A DNA stretch of 48,803 nucleotides from Geotoga petraea (GCF_900102615.1 NZ_FMYV01000010.1:1-48803); one strand, 5' to 3'. Counted from the first letter of the stretch, positions 1 to 9,428 are shown. Notes: generated from the letters alone by a model not told the origin. Made by a program: numbers and translations.

Positions 1-252
1 CATTTCTCCGAGAGTTCCTTTCACTTTTTTACTTGTATATCCATTTCGGTAGTTATCTTTTTCTTCTGTTCTATCGTATTTTTCGTATCCTAGTTCTTCA
101 TCTAATTCAGCTTCTAACATTTCTTCTAATATCGTTCCTGATATCTCTTTTAGAAATCTGGTTACATCTGGTATTGTTTTTAATCCTTCTTTTTTGATCA
201 ATTCTTTGAAAAATGCTCTTTTTTCTCTTCTTTTCCTTGTTTCTTCTTTCAT
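1..252 (-). CDS. IS256-family transposase, N-terminal part (cut by window edge)
   Basis: Reading leftwards from an ATG at 252 gives 84 codons with no stop, running off the window. The protein opens with a charged stretch and then shows the hallmark start of Mutator/IS256 transposases: an ILEEMLEAELDEELGY segment followed by an R-N-G-Y motif and KKVKGTLGE. A strong ribosome binding site (AAGGAGGTGT) lies just upstream at 261-270. The DDE catalytic region is outside the window, so whether the gene is intact cannot be judged. It would catalyse cut-and-paste movement of its own element. Family assignment is confident; the exact IS is unknown. Confidence 0.85.
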   Translation of the reverse strand, partial: MKEETRKRREKRAFFKELIKKEGLKTIPDVTRFLKEISGTILEEMLEAELDEELGYEKYDRTEEKDNYRNGYTSKKVKGTLGEM

Positions 253-333
253 TTTAAAAAACACCTCCTTTGGTTTTATTTTACTACCAAATTCGGTGTT
301 TTTTTATTTTACACAAAATTTCTTATACTCTCG
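1..333 (-). mobile_element. End of an IS256-family insertion sequence
   Basis: The transposase start is followed by about 80 bases ending near GAGAGTATAAG (minus strand, about 323-333), next to TTTTGTGTAAAA, which resembles the terminal inverted repeats of IS256-family elements. The other end is outside the window, so the inverted repeat and the 8-9 bp target duplication cannot be checked. The boundary is approximate. Confidence 0.55.
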
Positions 334-354
334 TTGGAAATAACCCGAGACATT

Positions 355-387
355 AAAAAAAGAAGAGCTTTAGCTCTTCTTTTTTTT
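355..387 (-). terminator. Rho-independent terminator after the MATE gene
   Basis: A-rich stem GAAGAGC / GCTCTTC with a TTTA loop, flanked by A and T runs, so it could work in both directions. It overlaps the stop codon of the minus-strand exporter gene. Confidence 0.85.
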
Positions 388-1765
388 ATATTTCTTCAAG
401 ACTTTTATCATAATCTTCTACTACCCTATCTTTCCAATTACCAAATTTTATGAACAAGAATGATAAGAGCATCGCTGAAATATTACTAATAATCATAGCA
501 TAAAATACGCCTCTGAATCCCCAAGTCTCTGACATAATCAATATCAAAGGAACTCTTATTCCCCAAAGCCTAACCATATCTACGATAGTTGATTGTATAG
601 TATGACCTGTGCCTCTCAATGTACCCATAAATATATCCATCAAAGAAAAAAACGGTAGTGAAAACGAAACCAATTTAAAGAATGTGACTCCAACCTCTAT
701 TACTTCTGGATCATTTATAAAGAATTGAGTTATGTATTGCCCATAGAAAAATAGCAATACTGAAATGCCCAAAATTGTGCTAAAAGTTATTATTCCTGCT
801 TTTCTAACTGTTTCTACAGCTTTCTCTTTGTGATCAGCACCAACGAACTGTGCCACCATCGCACCAGTTGCCAAAGACATACCCGTAGCAAACATAACAA
901 CCATTGAGTTTATTCTATTTCCAACTCCATAACCACTAATTACAACTGGCCCAAATTGAGAAATAACACTTGTGATAATGGTAAAGCCAAAAGCCGTAAC
1001 AGCTTGCCCTAAAGAAGCAGGAAGTCCAATAGATAATACTTTTTTTATAAATCTGAAATCTGGTTTAAAATCTTTCAAATGAACTTTGAACCCCAACTTT
1101 CCAGAAAATAAAATATAAGCAAAAACACCCGCAAAAGTTCCTCTTGAGATAATTGTAGCTGCCGCAGCACCAATTACCCCCCAATCTATAACAAATATAA
1201 AAATAGGGTCTAAAATAATGTTGGTAACAACGGCAAAAAACATCAATTGAAGAGCTATTACAGAATTTCCCCATCCTCTAAATATACCTGCTATTAGTTC
1301 CATAGAAAATAAAAACGGCAAACCGAGGAGGATAACTCTTAAGTAAAATACCGCCAATTCATGTATATCTGGTTCTACTTGCATTATTGAAACCATAGAA
1401 TCAGATAATATCAAACCAACAACCATTATAATTGCAGAAATAAAAAACACAGTTATAATAGTTTGAGCTGCTGATTTTTCGGCATTATGTTTTTCTCCCA
1501 TGCCAGTATATTGTGCAACCATAGATGAACCAGCATGCGAAAAGCCTGAAGCAAGAGAAATGAAGACAAAAACTATTGGAAAAACTATAGTGGGAACCGA
1601 AAATTCCTTTGGCCCTAATTTTCCCAAAAAATATGCATCGGTTATGTTGTATATAGTTTGTAGCAAATTTGTTAATATAATCGGCCAAGCTAACATGAAT
1701 AGTCCCTTTGTAATAGGGACTTCGAAAACATTGACTTTCTCAGAAATTCTTCTTTCTTTAGGCAT
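386..1765 (-). CDS. MATE-family multidrug/cation exporter
   Basis: A 459-residue, strongly hydrophobic protein with the layout of twelve membrane segments in two related halves. The N-terminal half has the typical MATE opening (LAWPIILTNLLQTIYNITDAYFLGKLG) and the second half repeats the pattern (GLPASLGQ...GYGVGNRI). MATE proteins of this type export drugs or metabolites in exchange for Na+ or H+ at the inner membrane; the substrate cannot be told from sequence. The ATG at 1765 has a good ribosome binding site (AGAGGTGATTAA). It is a single gene with its own promoter, divergent from the dehydrogenase next to it. Confidence 0.9.
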   Translation of the reverse strand: MPKERRISEKVNVFEVPITKGLFMLAWPIILTNLLQTIYNITDAYFLGKLGPKEFSVPTIVFPIVFVFISLASGFSHAGSSMVAQYTGMGEKHNAEKSAAQTIITVFFISAIIMVVGLILSDSMVSIMQVEPDIHELAVFYLRVILLGLPFLFSMELIAGIFRGWGNSVIALQLMFFAVVTNIILDPIFIFVIDWGVIGAAAATIISRGTFAGVFAYILFSGKLGFKVHLKDFKPDFRFIKKVLSIGLPASLGQAVTAFGFTIITSVISQFGPVVISGYGVGNRINSMVVMFATGMSLATGAMVAQFVGADHKEKAVETVRKAGIITFSTILGISVLLFFYGQYITQFFINDPEVIEVGVTFFKLVSFSLPFFSLMDIFMGTLRGTGHTIQSTIVDMVRLWGIRVPLILIMSETWGFRGVFYAMIISNISAMLLSFLFIKFGNWKDRVVEDYDKSLEEI

Positions 1766-1799
1766 TTAATCACCTCTTTTTTGATTAGTTTCCCTAACT

Positions 1800-1827
1800 A
1801 TTATAACATAAGATTTTATTTTGTAAA
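1800..1827 (-). promoter_or_regulatory. Probable sigma70 promoter of the MATE gene
   Basis: On the minus strand TTTACA (1822-1827), a 16-base spacer and TATAAT (1800-1805), with the ATG about 35 bases downstream. Confidence 0.6.
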
Positions 1828-1851
1828 TATGGCTAATTAAAATTTAATTAC

Positions 1852-1880
1852 TTTTAATACCTAACTAAATTTGTTATAAT
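1852..1880 (+). promoter_or_regulatory. Probable sigma70 promoter of the dehydrogenase gene
   Basis: TTTTAA (1852-1857), a 17-base spacer and a perfect TATAAT (1875-1880), 28 bases before the ATG at 1909. Confidence 0.55.
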
Positions 1881-1908
1881 TAAAATGATAATCAATTGGA
1901 GGTGTTTT

Positions 1909-2895
1909 ATGAAATTACTATTTGATCACATGAAAACAGAATACTGGGATAAAAAATTGAAAGAAATAAAAGATGAAAACGAGGATTTAGAAATACTATT
2001 TTTTGATAGTGATGAAGATAAAAGAAAAAAACTAAAAGAAGCAGATGGTTTAATTGGAGGATTCTTAACAGAAGAAGAAATAGACATAGCAAAAAATTTA
2101 AAAATCATCTTCGTACCTTTCTCTGGGGTAAACACTCTACCTTCTGAAAAGCTTTTGGAAAGAGATATTATAGTTGCAAATTCAAAAGGGAATGGAAAAG
2201 TTGTAGCAGAAAGAGCCGTTAGTCTGACCATGTCATTACTTGGAAAAATCCCACATTTTCACAATGATATGAAAAAAGGAGTTTGGCACGGTTTTTCTGT
2301 TGGGGAGAAACCTCATCAATCTTGGGAAAGTATTATAGACAAGAAAGTGACAATACTTGGAACAGGCAGTATTGGAAAAAGTCTTGCTAAATACCTAAAA
2401 GCTTTTGATTGTGAAATAACAGGTTATAAAAATAGTTATAATGGCGAAAAAATTGAAAATTTTGATATTTTAACAACGGATTTTGAAAAAGCAATTGAAA
2501 AAGCTGAAATTGTATATATAGCCTTACCTTTAACAAATAATACAAGAGACACAATTAATAAAGACAATATTAATTTATTTAAAAACAAATATATAGTAAA
2601 TGTTGGCAGGGGACCAATTGTTAATGAAGAAGCTTTGTTCATAGGCATAAGAGATAATATATTAAAAGGTGCTGCAATAGATGTTTGGTACGATTATCCA
2701 ACTAAAGATGCAATGTACAAATTACCTTCCAAATATCCTATACATCTTTATGAAAATGTTATCCTTTCCCCACACGTTGCTGGATTTAACGAAAAAGCGA
2801 TTCAATACAGTGTTGATTGGTGCATTGATAATGTTAGAAATTATATTCAAAATGGAGAACCAAAAAACAGGGTAAATATGAAATTGAAATATTAA
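1909..2895 (+). CDS. D-isomer-specific 2-hydroxyacid dehydrogenase family protein
   Basis: The 328-residue protein has the two-domain fold signature: an N-terminal substrate domain, an NAD-binding GTGSIG motif (residues 151-156), the substrate-binding arginine in NVGRGP (R234) and the catalytic histidine in LSPHVAG (H289). The glutamate that normally partners this histidine (DVFxxEP) is replaced in DVWYDYP (Y263), so turnover or substrate may differ from textbook members. The start was placed at 1909 because GGAGGT lies 6 bases upstream; an ATG 24 bases earlier has no such site. It would interconvert a 2-oxoacid and a D-2-hydroxyacid with NAD(P)H. The substrate is unknown. Confidence 0.85.
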   Translation: MKLLFDHMKTEYWDKKLKEIKDENEDLEILFFDSDEDKRKKLKEADGLIGGFLTEEEIDIAKNLKIIFVPFSGVNTLPSEKLLERDIIVANSKGNGKVVAERAVSLTMSLLGKIPHFHNDMKKGVWHGFSVGEKPHQSWESIIDKKVTILGTGSIGKSLAKYLKAFDCEITGYKNSYNGEKIENFDILTTDFEKAIEKAEIVYIALPLTNNTRDTINKDNINLFKNKYIVNVGRGPIVNEEALFIGIRDNILKGAAIDVWYDYPTKDAMYKLPSKYPIHLYENVILSPHVAGFNEKAIQYSVDWCIDNVRNYIQNGEPKNRVNMKLKY

Positions 2896-2997
2896 AAAAG
2901 AAATCGCAGATTTCTGTTGTTAGATACTGGTTGTTAGTTGTTGGTAAAAACAAAGGCCTTTTAGTTGAAATTCTAATATAGTAAATTAACAATGTAG
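2896..2997. repeat. Intergenic hairpin plus TTGTTRG-type repeat
   Basis: A small hairpin (GAAATC-GCA-GATTTC, 2901-2915) is followed by TGTTGTTAG and GGTTGTTAGTTGTTGG. The same combination recurs across the window (see 16968, 26209, 44855 and 48355). No gene seen. Confidence 0.6.
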
Positions 2998-3027
2998 AAA
3001 AAAAGGAAAGCTTTCGCTTTCCTTTTT
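2998..3027 (-). terminator. Rho-independent terminator after lnt
   Basis: Stem GGAAAGC / GCTTTCC with a TTTC loop between A and T runs. It overlaps the stop codon of lnt and ends the minus-strand operon; it could also stop the converging dehydrogenase transcript. Confidence 0.9.
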
Positions 3028-4501
3028 ATAATATCGCAAATATCAAAGCTGCAATTAAAATCAAAAGTTTTAAAATTTCTTTTATATGAAAATATATAGT
3101 CTTTCCATCATTTTTGTTTATTTCAAAAGTTGTAATTTCCTCTTGAAAAGGAGCTATTGCTTTTACAACTCTACCGTACTTATCAACATGCCCCGTAAAG
3201 CCAGTATTAGATACCTGTACAAAATCTCTTCTGTTTTCAACTGCTCTAAAAATACCTTGGGTAAAATGCTGAGTTAATCCAGTTTTTGTCCCAAACCATC
3301 CATCATTAGTAATCGAAATCAACGCTTCAGCACCATTTTTTACCTGACTATTTGATATTTCTGAAAAATATGTTTCAAAACATATTTGAACTCCCAATTT
3401 ATCTCCATTAACGTCAAAAACTCCTGGTTCGCTTCCTCTTTCATAAAATCTCAGAAGTTTAAAAGAAGCAAAATTATCAAATATAAACTCATAAGGCAAA
3501 AATTCTGCAAAAGGGGTTAAACCTATTTTGTTATAGCTGTCCACCAAATTAGCTTGTTCATCAAAATACCATGCAGTATTGTAATATTCTCCAGCTTCGC
3601 TTTTTGGAAACCCAAGTATTACATCCTTACCAATATCTTTTACATTTATTTTAAAGGCATCATATACTTCATTTTTTGTTATATCTTCCATAAAAGTAGA
3701 TTCAGAAAATATCACAAGATCCGAATTTGTTTTTTCTGCTTGCCTTAATTTATCGGAAAAATCAACATAACTCTTCCATGAATTTATGTTGTATTTAATT
3801 TCCTGACTTTCATTTGTTTGTACAGCGGTTATTTTTAAGGGGTCTTTTTCTATATTCTCTATTGGAATAAATCTTTCTATGCTAAAATTCAAAATAAACA
3901 AAACTGATAAAACTATTGGCAGTTTATAAAACCAGTATTTTGATTTGTCAAATGCCAAAAAACTGTTTACAAAAACAATTAAAAAAGTTAAACCTAAATA
4001 TCCAAATATGCTTGCAAGCTGAATCAAACCAACATGATCCCAAATAGCATAACCAAGCGATCCTCCAGAAAAAGCAAGATCACCAAAATCTTTTAATATT
4101 TCAGCAGAAGTATAGGCAAACGAATAAAATAACACCTTGTTCCAGAAACTCGTTTCCCTAAATTTTCTGTTAAAAATCTCGGTTAACAACCATATCAACA
4201 AATAAGGTAAACTAAGTAACAAAATTTCACCTATAAACCCTAAAACACCCATAAAACTTGAATAAGAGCCCAATATATCTGGGATATTTTTGGAAAGCAC
4301 AGGCAATTGCCACCACAATGTTGTAAAAAGCATACTGAAGGCAAATATAAAGGTGTGCAAAAACCTATCCAAAGTTCTCTTGGAATTGTCCAAATTTTTC
4401 AAAAAGAAAATCAATGACCCCCATATCAAAAAAGAGAATAAATTACCTGGCATGGCCAAACCGGTTAACACACCAGACAATAAAGTTAATAAATAAATCA
4501 A
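3026..4501 (-). CDS. lnt: Apolipoprotein N-acyltransferase
   Basis: A 491-residue inner-membrane enzyme that moves an acyl chain onto the N-terminal cysteine of apolipoproteins, the last step of lipoprotein maturation before Lol sorting. Several membrane helices occupy about residues 1-205, followed by a nitrilase-type domain with the expected catalytic triad E267 (IFSESTF), K325 (YNKIG) and C374 (VQICFET). The start is a TTG at 4501, preceded by GGGGGA; no better start is seen. It lies 12 bases after the FtsX-type permease, so an ABC system of lipoprotein/lipid type and Lnt are probably co-transcribed. Length and motifs are normal for the family. Confidence 0.92.
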   Translation of the reverse strand: MIYLLTLLSGVLTGLAMPGNLFSFLIWGSLIFFLKNLDNSKRTLDRFLHTFIFAFSMLFTTLWWQLPVLSKNIPDILGSYSSFMGVLGFIGEILLLSLPYLLIWLLTEIFNRKFRETSFWNKVLFYSFAYTSAEILKDFGDLAFSGGSLGYAIWDHVGLIQLASIFGYLGLTFLIVFVNSFLAFDKSKYWFYKLPIVLSVLFILNFSIERFIPIENIEKDPLKITAVQTNESQEIKYNINSWKSYVDFSDKLRQAEKTNSDLVIFSESTFMEDITKNEVYDAFKINVKDIGKDVILGFPKSEAGEYYNTAWYFDEQANLVDSYNKIGLTPFAEFLPYEFIFDNFASFKLLRFYERGSEPGVFDVNGDKLGVQICFETYFSEISNSQVKNGAEALISITNDGWFGTKTGLTQHFTQGIFRAVENRRDFVQVSNTGFTGHVDKYGRVVKAIAPFQEEITTFEINKNDGKTIYFHIKEILKLLILIAALIFAIL

Positions 4502-4513
4502 AGTACGTCCCCC

Positions 4514-7375
4514 TTAGTCTTCTACACGCATTGATTCTGCTGCCTGAATTTTTGTTGTATTATACAAAGGAATGATTATTGAGGCAATTGAAACTGCATA
4601 CAAACCTATAGCTATATAAATCAAATTCATCCAAGGTATTATAAAAGGCATAGCCTCACCTATAAACACTGTATATATATTGTACGAACCTATTATTCCA
4701 GATAAAAGTCCGGATAATATCGCCAAGAAAATCATTATTGAATATTCAATAAAGAAGCTTTCAAAAACCATTTTATTATTAAAACCAATAGCCTTCAACA
4801 TCCCTATTGCACTGGTTCTTAAATCTATAGATTTTATAAATGTTATAGCAAGGCCAACAACTCCAACAATTAAACCAAAATACAAGAAAGAATTTATTAT
4901 AGAAAAAACTCCTTCAGTAGCATTGAGCCCAAAGTTAACAAGATCATCAACTAATACAAAAAAGTATTTGTTTTGTTTAAAAACATTTTCCAATTCTTTT
5001 CTAACATAATTTTCTTGCAACGTGAATATTTGACCGTTAAAAGATCCTTGTATAAATTGACTATATCCTTCAAAATTATCTGAAACTATTGGCCCCATTG
5101 TTATGGTGTTTATTACCTCTGGAATAATTGCTGCAACAGTGAAAGGTATTTTCATTTCAACGTTTTCTGATAATTCTGGCCTTTCTGTCATACTAAAAGT
5201 AGCATTTAATTTGCCTATTTCTATTTCTTGCCCTACTTTTACTTTTTCTTTCAATGAATTGTTTATCGATTCGGGAAAGGCTATATAGTTTGGATTGTTT
5301 TTAATCTCTTGCCAAACTTCCCGATCTGACATGTTTTTCATATAATCCATTTTTTCTTTCACTTTTATGTTGTTAACATCAAAGAACTCGTCAGAACCTA
5401 TCATCAAAGGAAAATATTCATTATCTGCATTGACCAATGTCGAAGGAACATAATAAAAATTAGCAGCTTCCTCAACGTATTTTATTTCTTTTATTTGAGA
5501 CTTATCAGATTTTGTGGATAATAAAGGAACGGGAATATTAATTACTGCTCCATCAAATCCAGCAAAAAGCTCGTCTCTTGATCTATTCATCTGTGTTCTT
5601 TGAATATTCGGGATTATTGTGGAAATAACTATTAAAAACAGAACTATTGAATATAAAATTATTATTAAGGATACATCGCCCTTCTTTTTTGATGGATAAG
5701 ATGTGGATATATTTACTATCGCTTTATTTATCTTGAAAATATTTAGAAGTTTTTTTATTCCAAGTATTATGAAATCAAAATCGTACAAAAATATCACAAC
5801 ACTGGATATTATCATAACAAAACTTTTCGCTCCTATGAATATATAATCTTCAGATGGAATCAAAATTGTAGATAAAAAAACTGCAAAATAAGCTATGTTA
5901 ATAAAAATCTTTTTGTCCATCAATTTTTTAAAGATCAAAGGAAGTAAAAGAGCGAATGTGCTAATCAAAAAATATATAACTGAATAATTGAAATTCAAAA
6001 GCCAGGAAACCAATAAAGAAATAATCAAATATCCTGCCAGATATGTCTTTGTTCTTGATTTTGATTCTTGTTTTATACCTTTTATTGCATTTACAATATT
6101 CATATTTGAAACATTATAAGAGTAAAAATATATAAATATTGTCGGTATTAAAAAGCCGGCTATTCCAGATATTATGAAAGACTCTGGCCTCACAAAAAAT
6201 TCGTTAATCTGAGGAAAATAAGAGAACAATTCAAAATTAGATAGTGATTCACTAAAACCACTTATCTGTTCAAAGGTAAATCTGGATAACAGATAACCAG
6301 ATATCAACCCCAATGGAACTGAGAAAAGATTATAAAAAACTCCCTCAAAAAAGATCATTCTTCTTATCTTATCTTTTTTAAAACCAATAGCCCTCAACAC
6401 ACCCATTTCTTTTTTTCTTTGGTTCATTAGCATGGAATAAATACTTATCATGAGAATTCCACCTGCTAAAAAAGAAAATGATGATAGGGCCAAAAATATA
6501 GCAGAAATTTCTCCAGAAGATAGCATCTCTCTCTGCCTTTTTTTTGGAAAAACTACACTTAATCCATCTATAGATTCTTCTAAGCTTTCTATCTCGGCAA
6601 AAATTTGCTCTTGATTTTCAAAATCATCTAAATTTATCAAATATTGATTTGGCTTTGAACCAGTAGCCCTTAAAAGATTGGCAGCCTTTCTTTCGTTTAA
6701 AATGACTGCACCTCGCTGTGATTCTGAATTTCTACCTCTATAGTTCAACAGTCCTTTTGAATTGATTATATCCCTTATCTCGTATTTGTTGGGGAACAAT
6801 ATCGTGGCAACATTTGCTGAATCAAGAATTTGTATAACGTCACCAACTTTAACCTCTAAATTATCCGCCAAATCTTGTGTGATGATTGCCTGATTTGGGC
6901 CAAGAGGTTCTGAATATATTTCGTTGTAAAATTCACTATTTTTATATTTTTCGAAAGGGAACCCAAACACTGCTACATTTGTAATATCAGAAAAATTAAG
7001 TTGTTGAATTTGTCCTTCTTTTAAAACAGGGTACATCTTATAATAAACAGGCAAGATATTTTCATCATCGACATCTTGCTTTATTTTAGATAAAGCCTCA
7101 TCTACCTTATCTTGCTCTATCCCATCTACATTTACAACGGCATCTATTTTATAATAAAATTTTTCTATATTTGTGTTGACAAAGTTGTTGTATGTGTCGT
7201 TGATACCCATTGCTCCAATTATAAAAGACGTACCAATCATAGTTCCAAGTAAAATAAGAAATGTTTGTGTTTTTTTTCTAAAAATATTTTTAAAGGATAT
7301 TTTGGTAATGAGCCTGTCTTTCAACAAGAAGAGGAATATCAACAAAACTAAGAATATAAATATATAAGCAACCAT
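4514..7375 (-). CDS. FtsX/MacB-type ABC transporter permease with two FtsX domains
   Basis: This 953-residue membrane protein has an N-terminal anchor, a large extracytoplasmic domain, an FtsX-type four-helix block (about 280-420, with the coupling-helix motif MGVLRAIGFKKDKI), a central group of hydrophobic helices, a second extracytoplasmic domain and a C-terminal FtsX block (about 835-945, GMLKAIGFNN). Such permeases act as mechanotransmitters or extract lipids and lipoproteins rather than carrying solutes. Its start overlaps the ATPase stop by one base (TAATG), and lnt follows, so it is surely the membrane partner of that ATPase. A role in envelope lipid or lipoprotein handling is an inference from neighbours. 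Confidence 0.88.
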   Translation of the reverse strand: MVAYIFIFLVLLIFLFLLKDRLITKISFKNIFRKKTQTFLILLGTMIGTSFIIGAMGINDTYNNFVNTNIEKFYYKIDAVVNVDGIEQDKVDEALSKIKQDVDDENILPVYYKMYPVLKEGQIQQLNFSDITNVAVFGFPFEKYKNSEFYNEIYSEPLGPNQAIITQDLADNLEVKVGDVIQILDSANVATILFPNKYEIRDIINSKGLLNYRGRNSESQRGAVILNERKAANLLRATGSKPNQYLINLDDFENQEQIFAEIESLEESIDGLSVVFPKKRQREMLSSGEISAIFLALSSFSFLAGGILMISIYSMLMNQRKKEMGVLRAIGFKKDKIRRMIFFEGVFYNLFSVPLGLISGYLLSRFTFEQISGFSESLSNFELFSYFPQINEFFVRPESFIISGIAGFLIPTIFIYFYSYNVSNMNIVNAIKGIKQESKSRTKTYLAGYLIISLLVSWLLNFNYSVIYFLISTFALLLPLIFKKLMDKKIFINIAYFAVFLSTILIPSEDYIFIGAKSFVMIISSVVIFLYDFDFIILGIKKLLNIFKINKAIVNISTSYPSKKKGDVSLIIILYSIVLFLIVISTIIPNIQRTQMNRSRDELFAGFDGAVINIPVPLLSTKSDKSQIKEIKYVEEAANFYYVPSTLVNADNEYFPLMIGSDEFFDVNNIKVKEKMDYMKNMSDREVWQEIKNNPNYIAFPESINNSLKEKVKVGQEIEIGKLNATFSMTERPELSENVEMKIPFTVAAIIPEVINTITMGPIVSDNFEGYSQFIQGSFNGQIFTLQENYVRKELENVFKQNKYFFVLVDDLVNFGLNATEGVFSIINSFLYFGLIVGVVGLAITFIKSIDLRTSAIGMLKAIGFNNKMVFESFFIEYSIMIFLAILSGLLSGIIGSYNIYTVFIGEAMPFIIPWMNLIYIAIGLYAVSIASIIIPLYNTTKIQAAESMRVED

Positions 7376-8043
7376 TATTGTTTCCTCAACTTTCCGCTTT
7401 CCATTAGATATATGGAATTAGAGAACTTAGTCACTTTTGGGTCATGTGTAACTATGATAAAAGACGTTCCCTTTGTTTCATTCAAATTTTTTATCAATTC
7501 CAAGATCTCATTACCTGTTTTTTTATCCAAAGCACCTGTTGGCTCATCGGCCCATACTATTTTAGGCTCGTTAATCAGTGCTCTTGCAATGGATACCCTT
7601 TGGGCTTCTCCACCACTTAAAGTCGATACATCAACATTCATTTTATCCTCGAGTCCAACTTTGATCAACAATTCTTTAGCTTTTTCTTCGGCCAATTTCT
7701 CTTTTTGTTCGTTTATAAGCATTGGTAATTTCACGTTCTCAATTACATTTAACACAGGTATAAGGTTGAAAAATTGGAAAATAAAACCCATATTTTTAGC
7801 CCTAAACTCAGTTACTTCATTATCTGATTTGTTGGTAATCTCGTAATCATCTATAAATATTTTCCCATGTGTGGGCCTATCAATACCCGATAAACAGTTT
7901 AAAAATGTTGACTTTCCAGAACCAGAAGGGCCAAGTATTGAAATAATTTCACCTTCATTCATTTCTACATTAACATTGTCTAAAGCTCTGACTTCTTTCG
8001 CCCTTTCTGTGTATATTTTAGATAAATCTTCAACTTTAATCAT
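7375..8043 (-). CDS. ABC transporter ATP-binding protein (LolD/MacB-like)
   Basis: 222 residues with all the ATPase motifs: Walker A GPSGSGKST (38-46), a Q-loop (FIFQFFNLIPVL), signature LSGGE (142-146), Walker B IVWADE (162-167) and the switch histidine in IIVTHD. The FFNLIPVLNV segment and short length match the LolD/MacB/FtsE-related subgroup that powers FtsX-type permeases. It is translationally coupled to the permease and sits 16 bases after the ROK-type regulator, which may control this operon. Confidence 0.93.
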   Translation of the reverse strand: MIKVEDLSKIYTERAKEVRALDNVNVEMNEGEIISILGPSGSGKSTFLNCLSGIDRPTHGKIFIDDYEITNKSDNEVTEFRAKNMGFIFQFFNLIPVLNVIENVKLPMLINEQKEKLAEEKAKELLIKVGLEDKMNVDVSTLSGGEAQRVSIARALINEPKIVWADEPTGALDKKTGNEILELIKNLNETKGTSFIIVTHDPKVTKFSNSIYLMESGKLRKQ

Positions 8044-8059
8044 ATCAATTCACCTCTAC

Positions 8060-9064
8060 TTATATATTGTCTATATACTTTATTACCCCGTTGACACATG
8101 CGCCTATCATGCTTGCTGGCACGTAATTAAACTCCGTAACCCTTATATCTACATTATCGTTATTTACATAAGTATATTTCTGAATTCTTTTTTTTAATTC
8201 CCTAAATGTAACTGCTGGATAGTTTATTATTTTCCCACCTATTATAACCTTTTCAAGGTTAAGTAGGTTTATAGCATAAGAAATGTTTAACGCAATTGTA
8301 TCTATTGTTTTTTCATAGTTTCTTTCAAAATCTATAAAGTGTTCGAATTTTACCTTTTCTCCAAAAATGTAATTGTGACCGATTTCCCCTGCAGAAAACG
8401 AAAAGCCCCTGTATATCTCGTCATTCAAAAGCAGACCTGAACCAATCCCTTCTTTAATCAAAATAAATATAGCGTTTTTTTTATCTTTCATATCCTCTGA
8501 TCTTATTTTTTCGGCTAAAATGGATAAGTTCGAGTCATTATCCAATATGATGTCATCATTCTTAATAAGAGAATTGTAGCTAAAATCTTTCCATTTTAAA
8601 TTTGGAGTGTCTTTTATTCTTTTGCTTCCTATGTCCACAATTCCTGGTATAGAATACGAAATATAAAAAAAGTCTTTATTCAACGATGAAATATAGCTTT
8701 TTACTATACTGTTTAATTCGTCAAAAGAATCAGGAGTTGGAATGGTTTTTAACAGATCAACTGTTCCATCAAAATAACCTTCTCCAAACATAGTGGTGTT
8801 TACGTCAATATCTACGACAAAAATTCTTAGCTTATTTTTGTTCACCATGAGCATTTCACTTTTTCTTCCATATTTGGACTCATTTATCTTGTTTGATTTA
8901 AGAATGAAATCATTAGCCATTAAATAATTTATAACACGCGTAATTGAAGAATTGCTTAAATTAGTATATTCAGATATCTCCTTTCTGGTAGTCTTATTGT
9001 TCAAAAAGATAAATTTTAGAGATTTTTTTATATTTTCTATTTTTGTATTTCTAACCTTATCCAT
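8060..9064 (-). CDS. ROK-family transcriptional regulator (NagC/XylR type)
   Basis: The 334-residue protein starts with a winged helix-turn-helix (about 5-65, TTRKEISEYTNLSNSSITRVINYLM) and continues into a ROK domain with a sugar-kinase-like core (FVVDIDVNTTMFGEGYFDG; GEIGHN). The usual zinc-binding CxCGxxGCxE motif after GEIGHN is absent: the segment reads YIFGEKVKFEHFID, without cysteines. Other ROK repressors respond to sugars; the ligand here is unknown, and loss of the zinc site hints at altered sensing. As first gene before the ABC pair and lnt it may autoregulate that operon. ATG 9064 has AAGGGG upstream. Confidence 0.82.
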   Translation of the reverse strand: MDKVRNTKIENIKKSLKFIFLNNKTTRKEISEYTNLSNSSITRVINYLMANDFILKSNKINESKYGRKSEMLMVNKNKLRIFVVDIDVNTTMFGEGYFDGTVDLLKTIPTPDSFDELNSIVKSYISSLNKDFFYISYSIPGIVDIGSKRIKDTPNLKWKDFSYNSLIKNDDIILDNDSNLSILAEKIRSEDMKDKKNAIFILIKEGIGSGLLLNDEIYRGFSFSAGEIGHNYIFGEKVKFEHFIDFERNYEKTIDTIALNISYAINLLNLEKVIIGGKIINYPAVTFRELKKRIQKYTYVNNDNVDIRVTEFNYVPASMIGACVNGVIKYIDNI

Positions 9065-9116
9065 TTATACATAGCCCCTTATTCAATAATGTCTTACAAA
9101 ACTATTTTACCATAAG

Positions 9117-9428
9117 TTATTTACCCAATTTTTTTAGCCTATCTGGATTCATGTGGTTTAAACAACATCCAGTCTCAAAAAGCCTTATTTCTGAGCCTAA
9201 TTTTTCTTCATATTCAACTATTTCATCGTGTTTTGAACATTTGTTGTCTTCTGTAAGATATTCACATCGATTCTTCTCATAATTCCATTGACCATAATAA
9301 CAGGGGTTTTGCTTACAACAATATCCACATTGTAAACATTCAGGGCAAATTTCTTCTTCATTCATTTTTTTCATCAATTCGTCAATATCTTCTATGTTAT
9401 CTAAATCTTCAAAATACATTTTTTTCAC
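9117..9428 (-). CDS. Small cysteine-rich protein (YkgJ-like metal/Fe-S binding)
   Basis: 103 residues with ten cysteines: C28, C31, C34, C37 and C38 form a tight CxxCxxCxxCC cluster, followed by C43, C55, C64 and a C88-C89 pair. The pattern resembles proteins described as YkgJ-like zinc- or iron-cluster-binding, whose function is not established. The N-terminal 25 residues are acidic. It is transcribed leftwards 52 bases before the ROK gene and may belong to the same operon. The ATG at 9428 has GAGGTG upstream, and a TATAAT-like box lies near 9465 on the minus strand. Confidence 0.7.
   Translation of the reverse strand: MKKMYFEDLDNIEDIDELMKKMNEEEICPECLQCGYCCKQNPCYYGQWNYEKNRCEYLTEDNKCSKHDEIVEYEEKLGSEIRLFETGCCLNHMNPDRLKKLGK

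Noticed and set aside
9117-9428. Ferredoxin
   Set aside because: Cysteine spacing (CxxCxxCxxCC...C) does not match the 4Fe-4S ferredoxin pattern with CP motifs.
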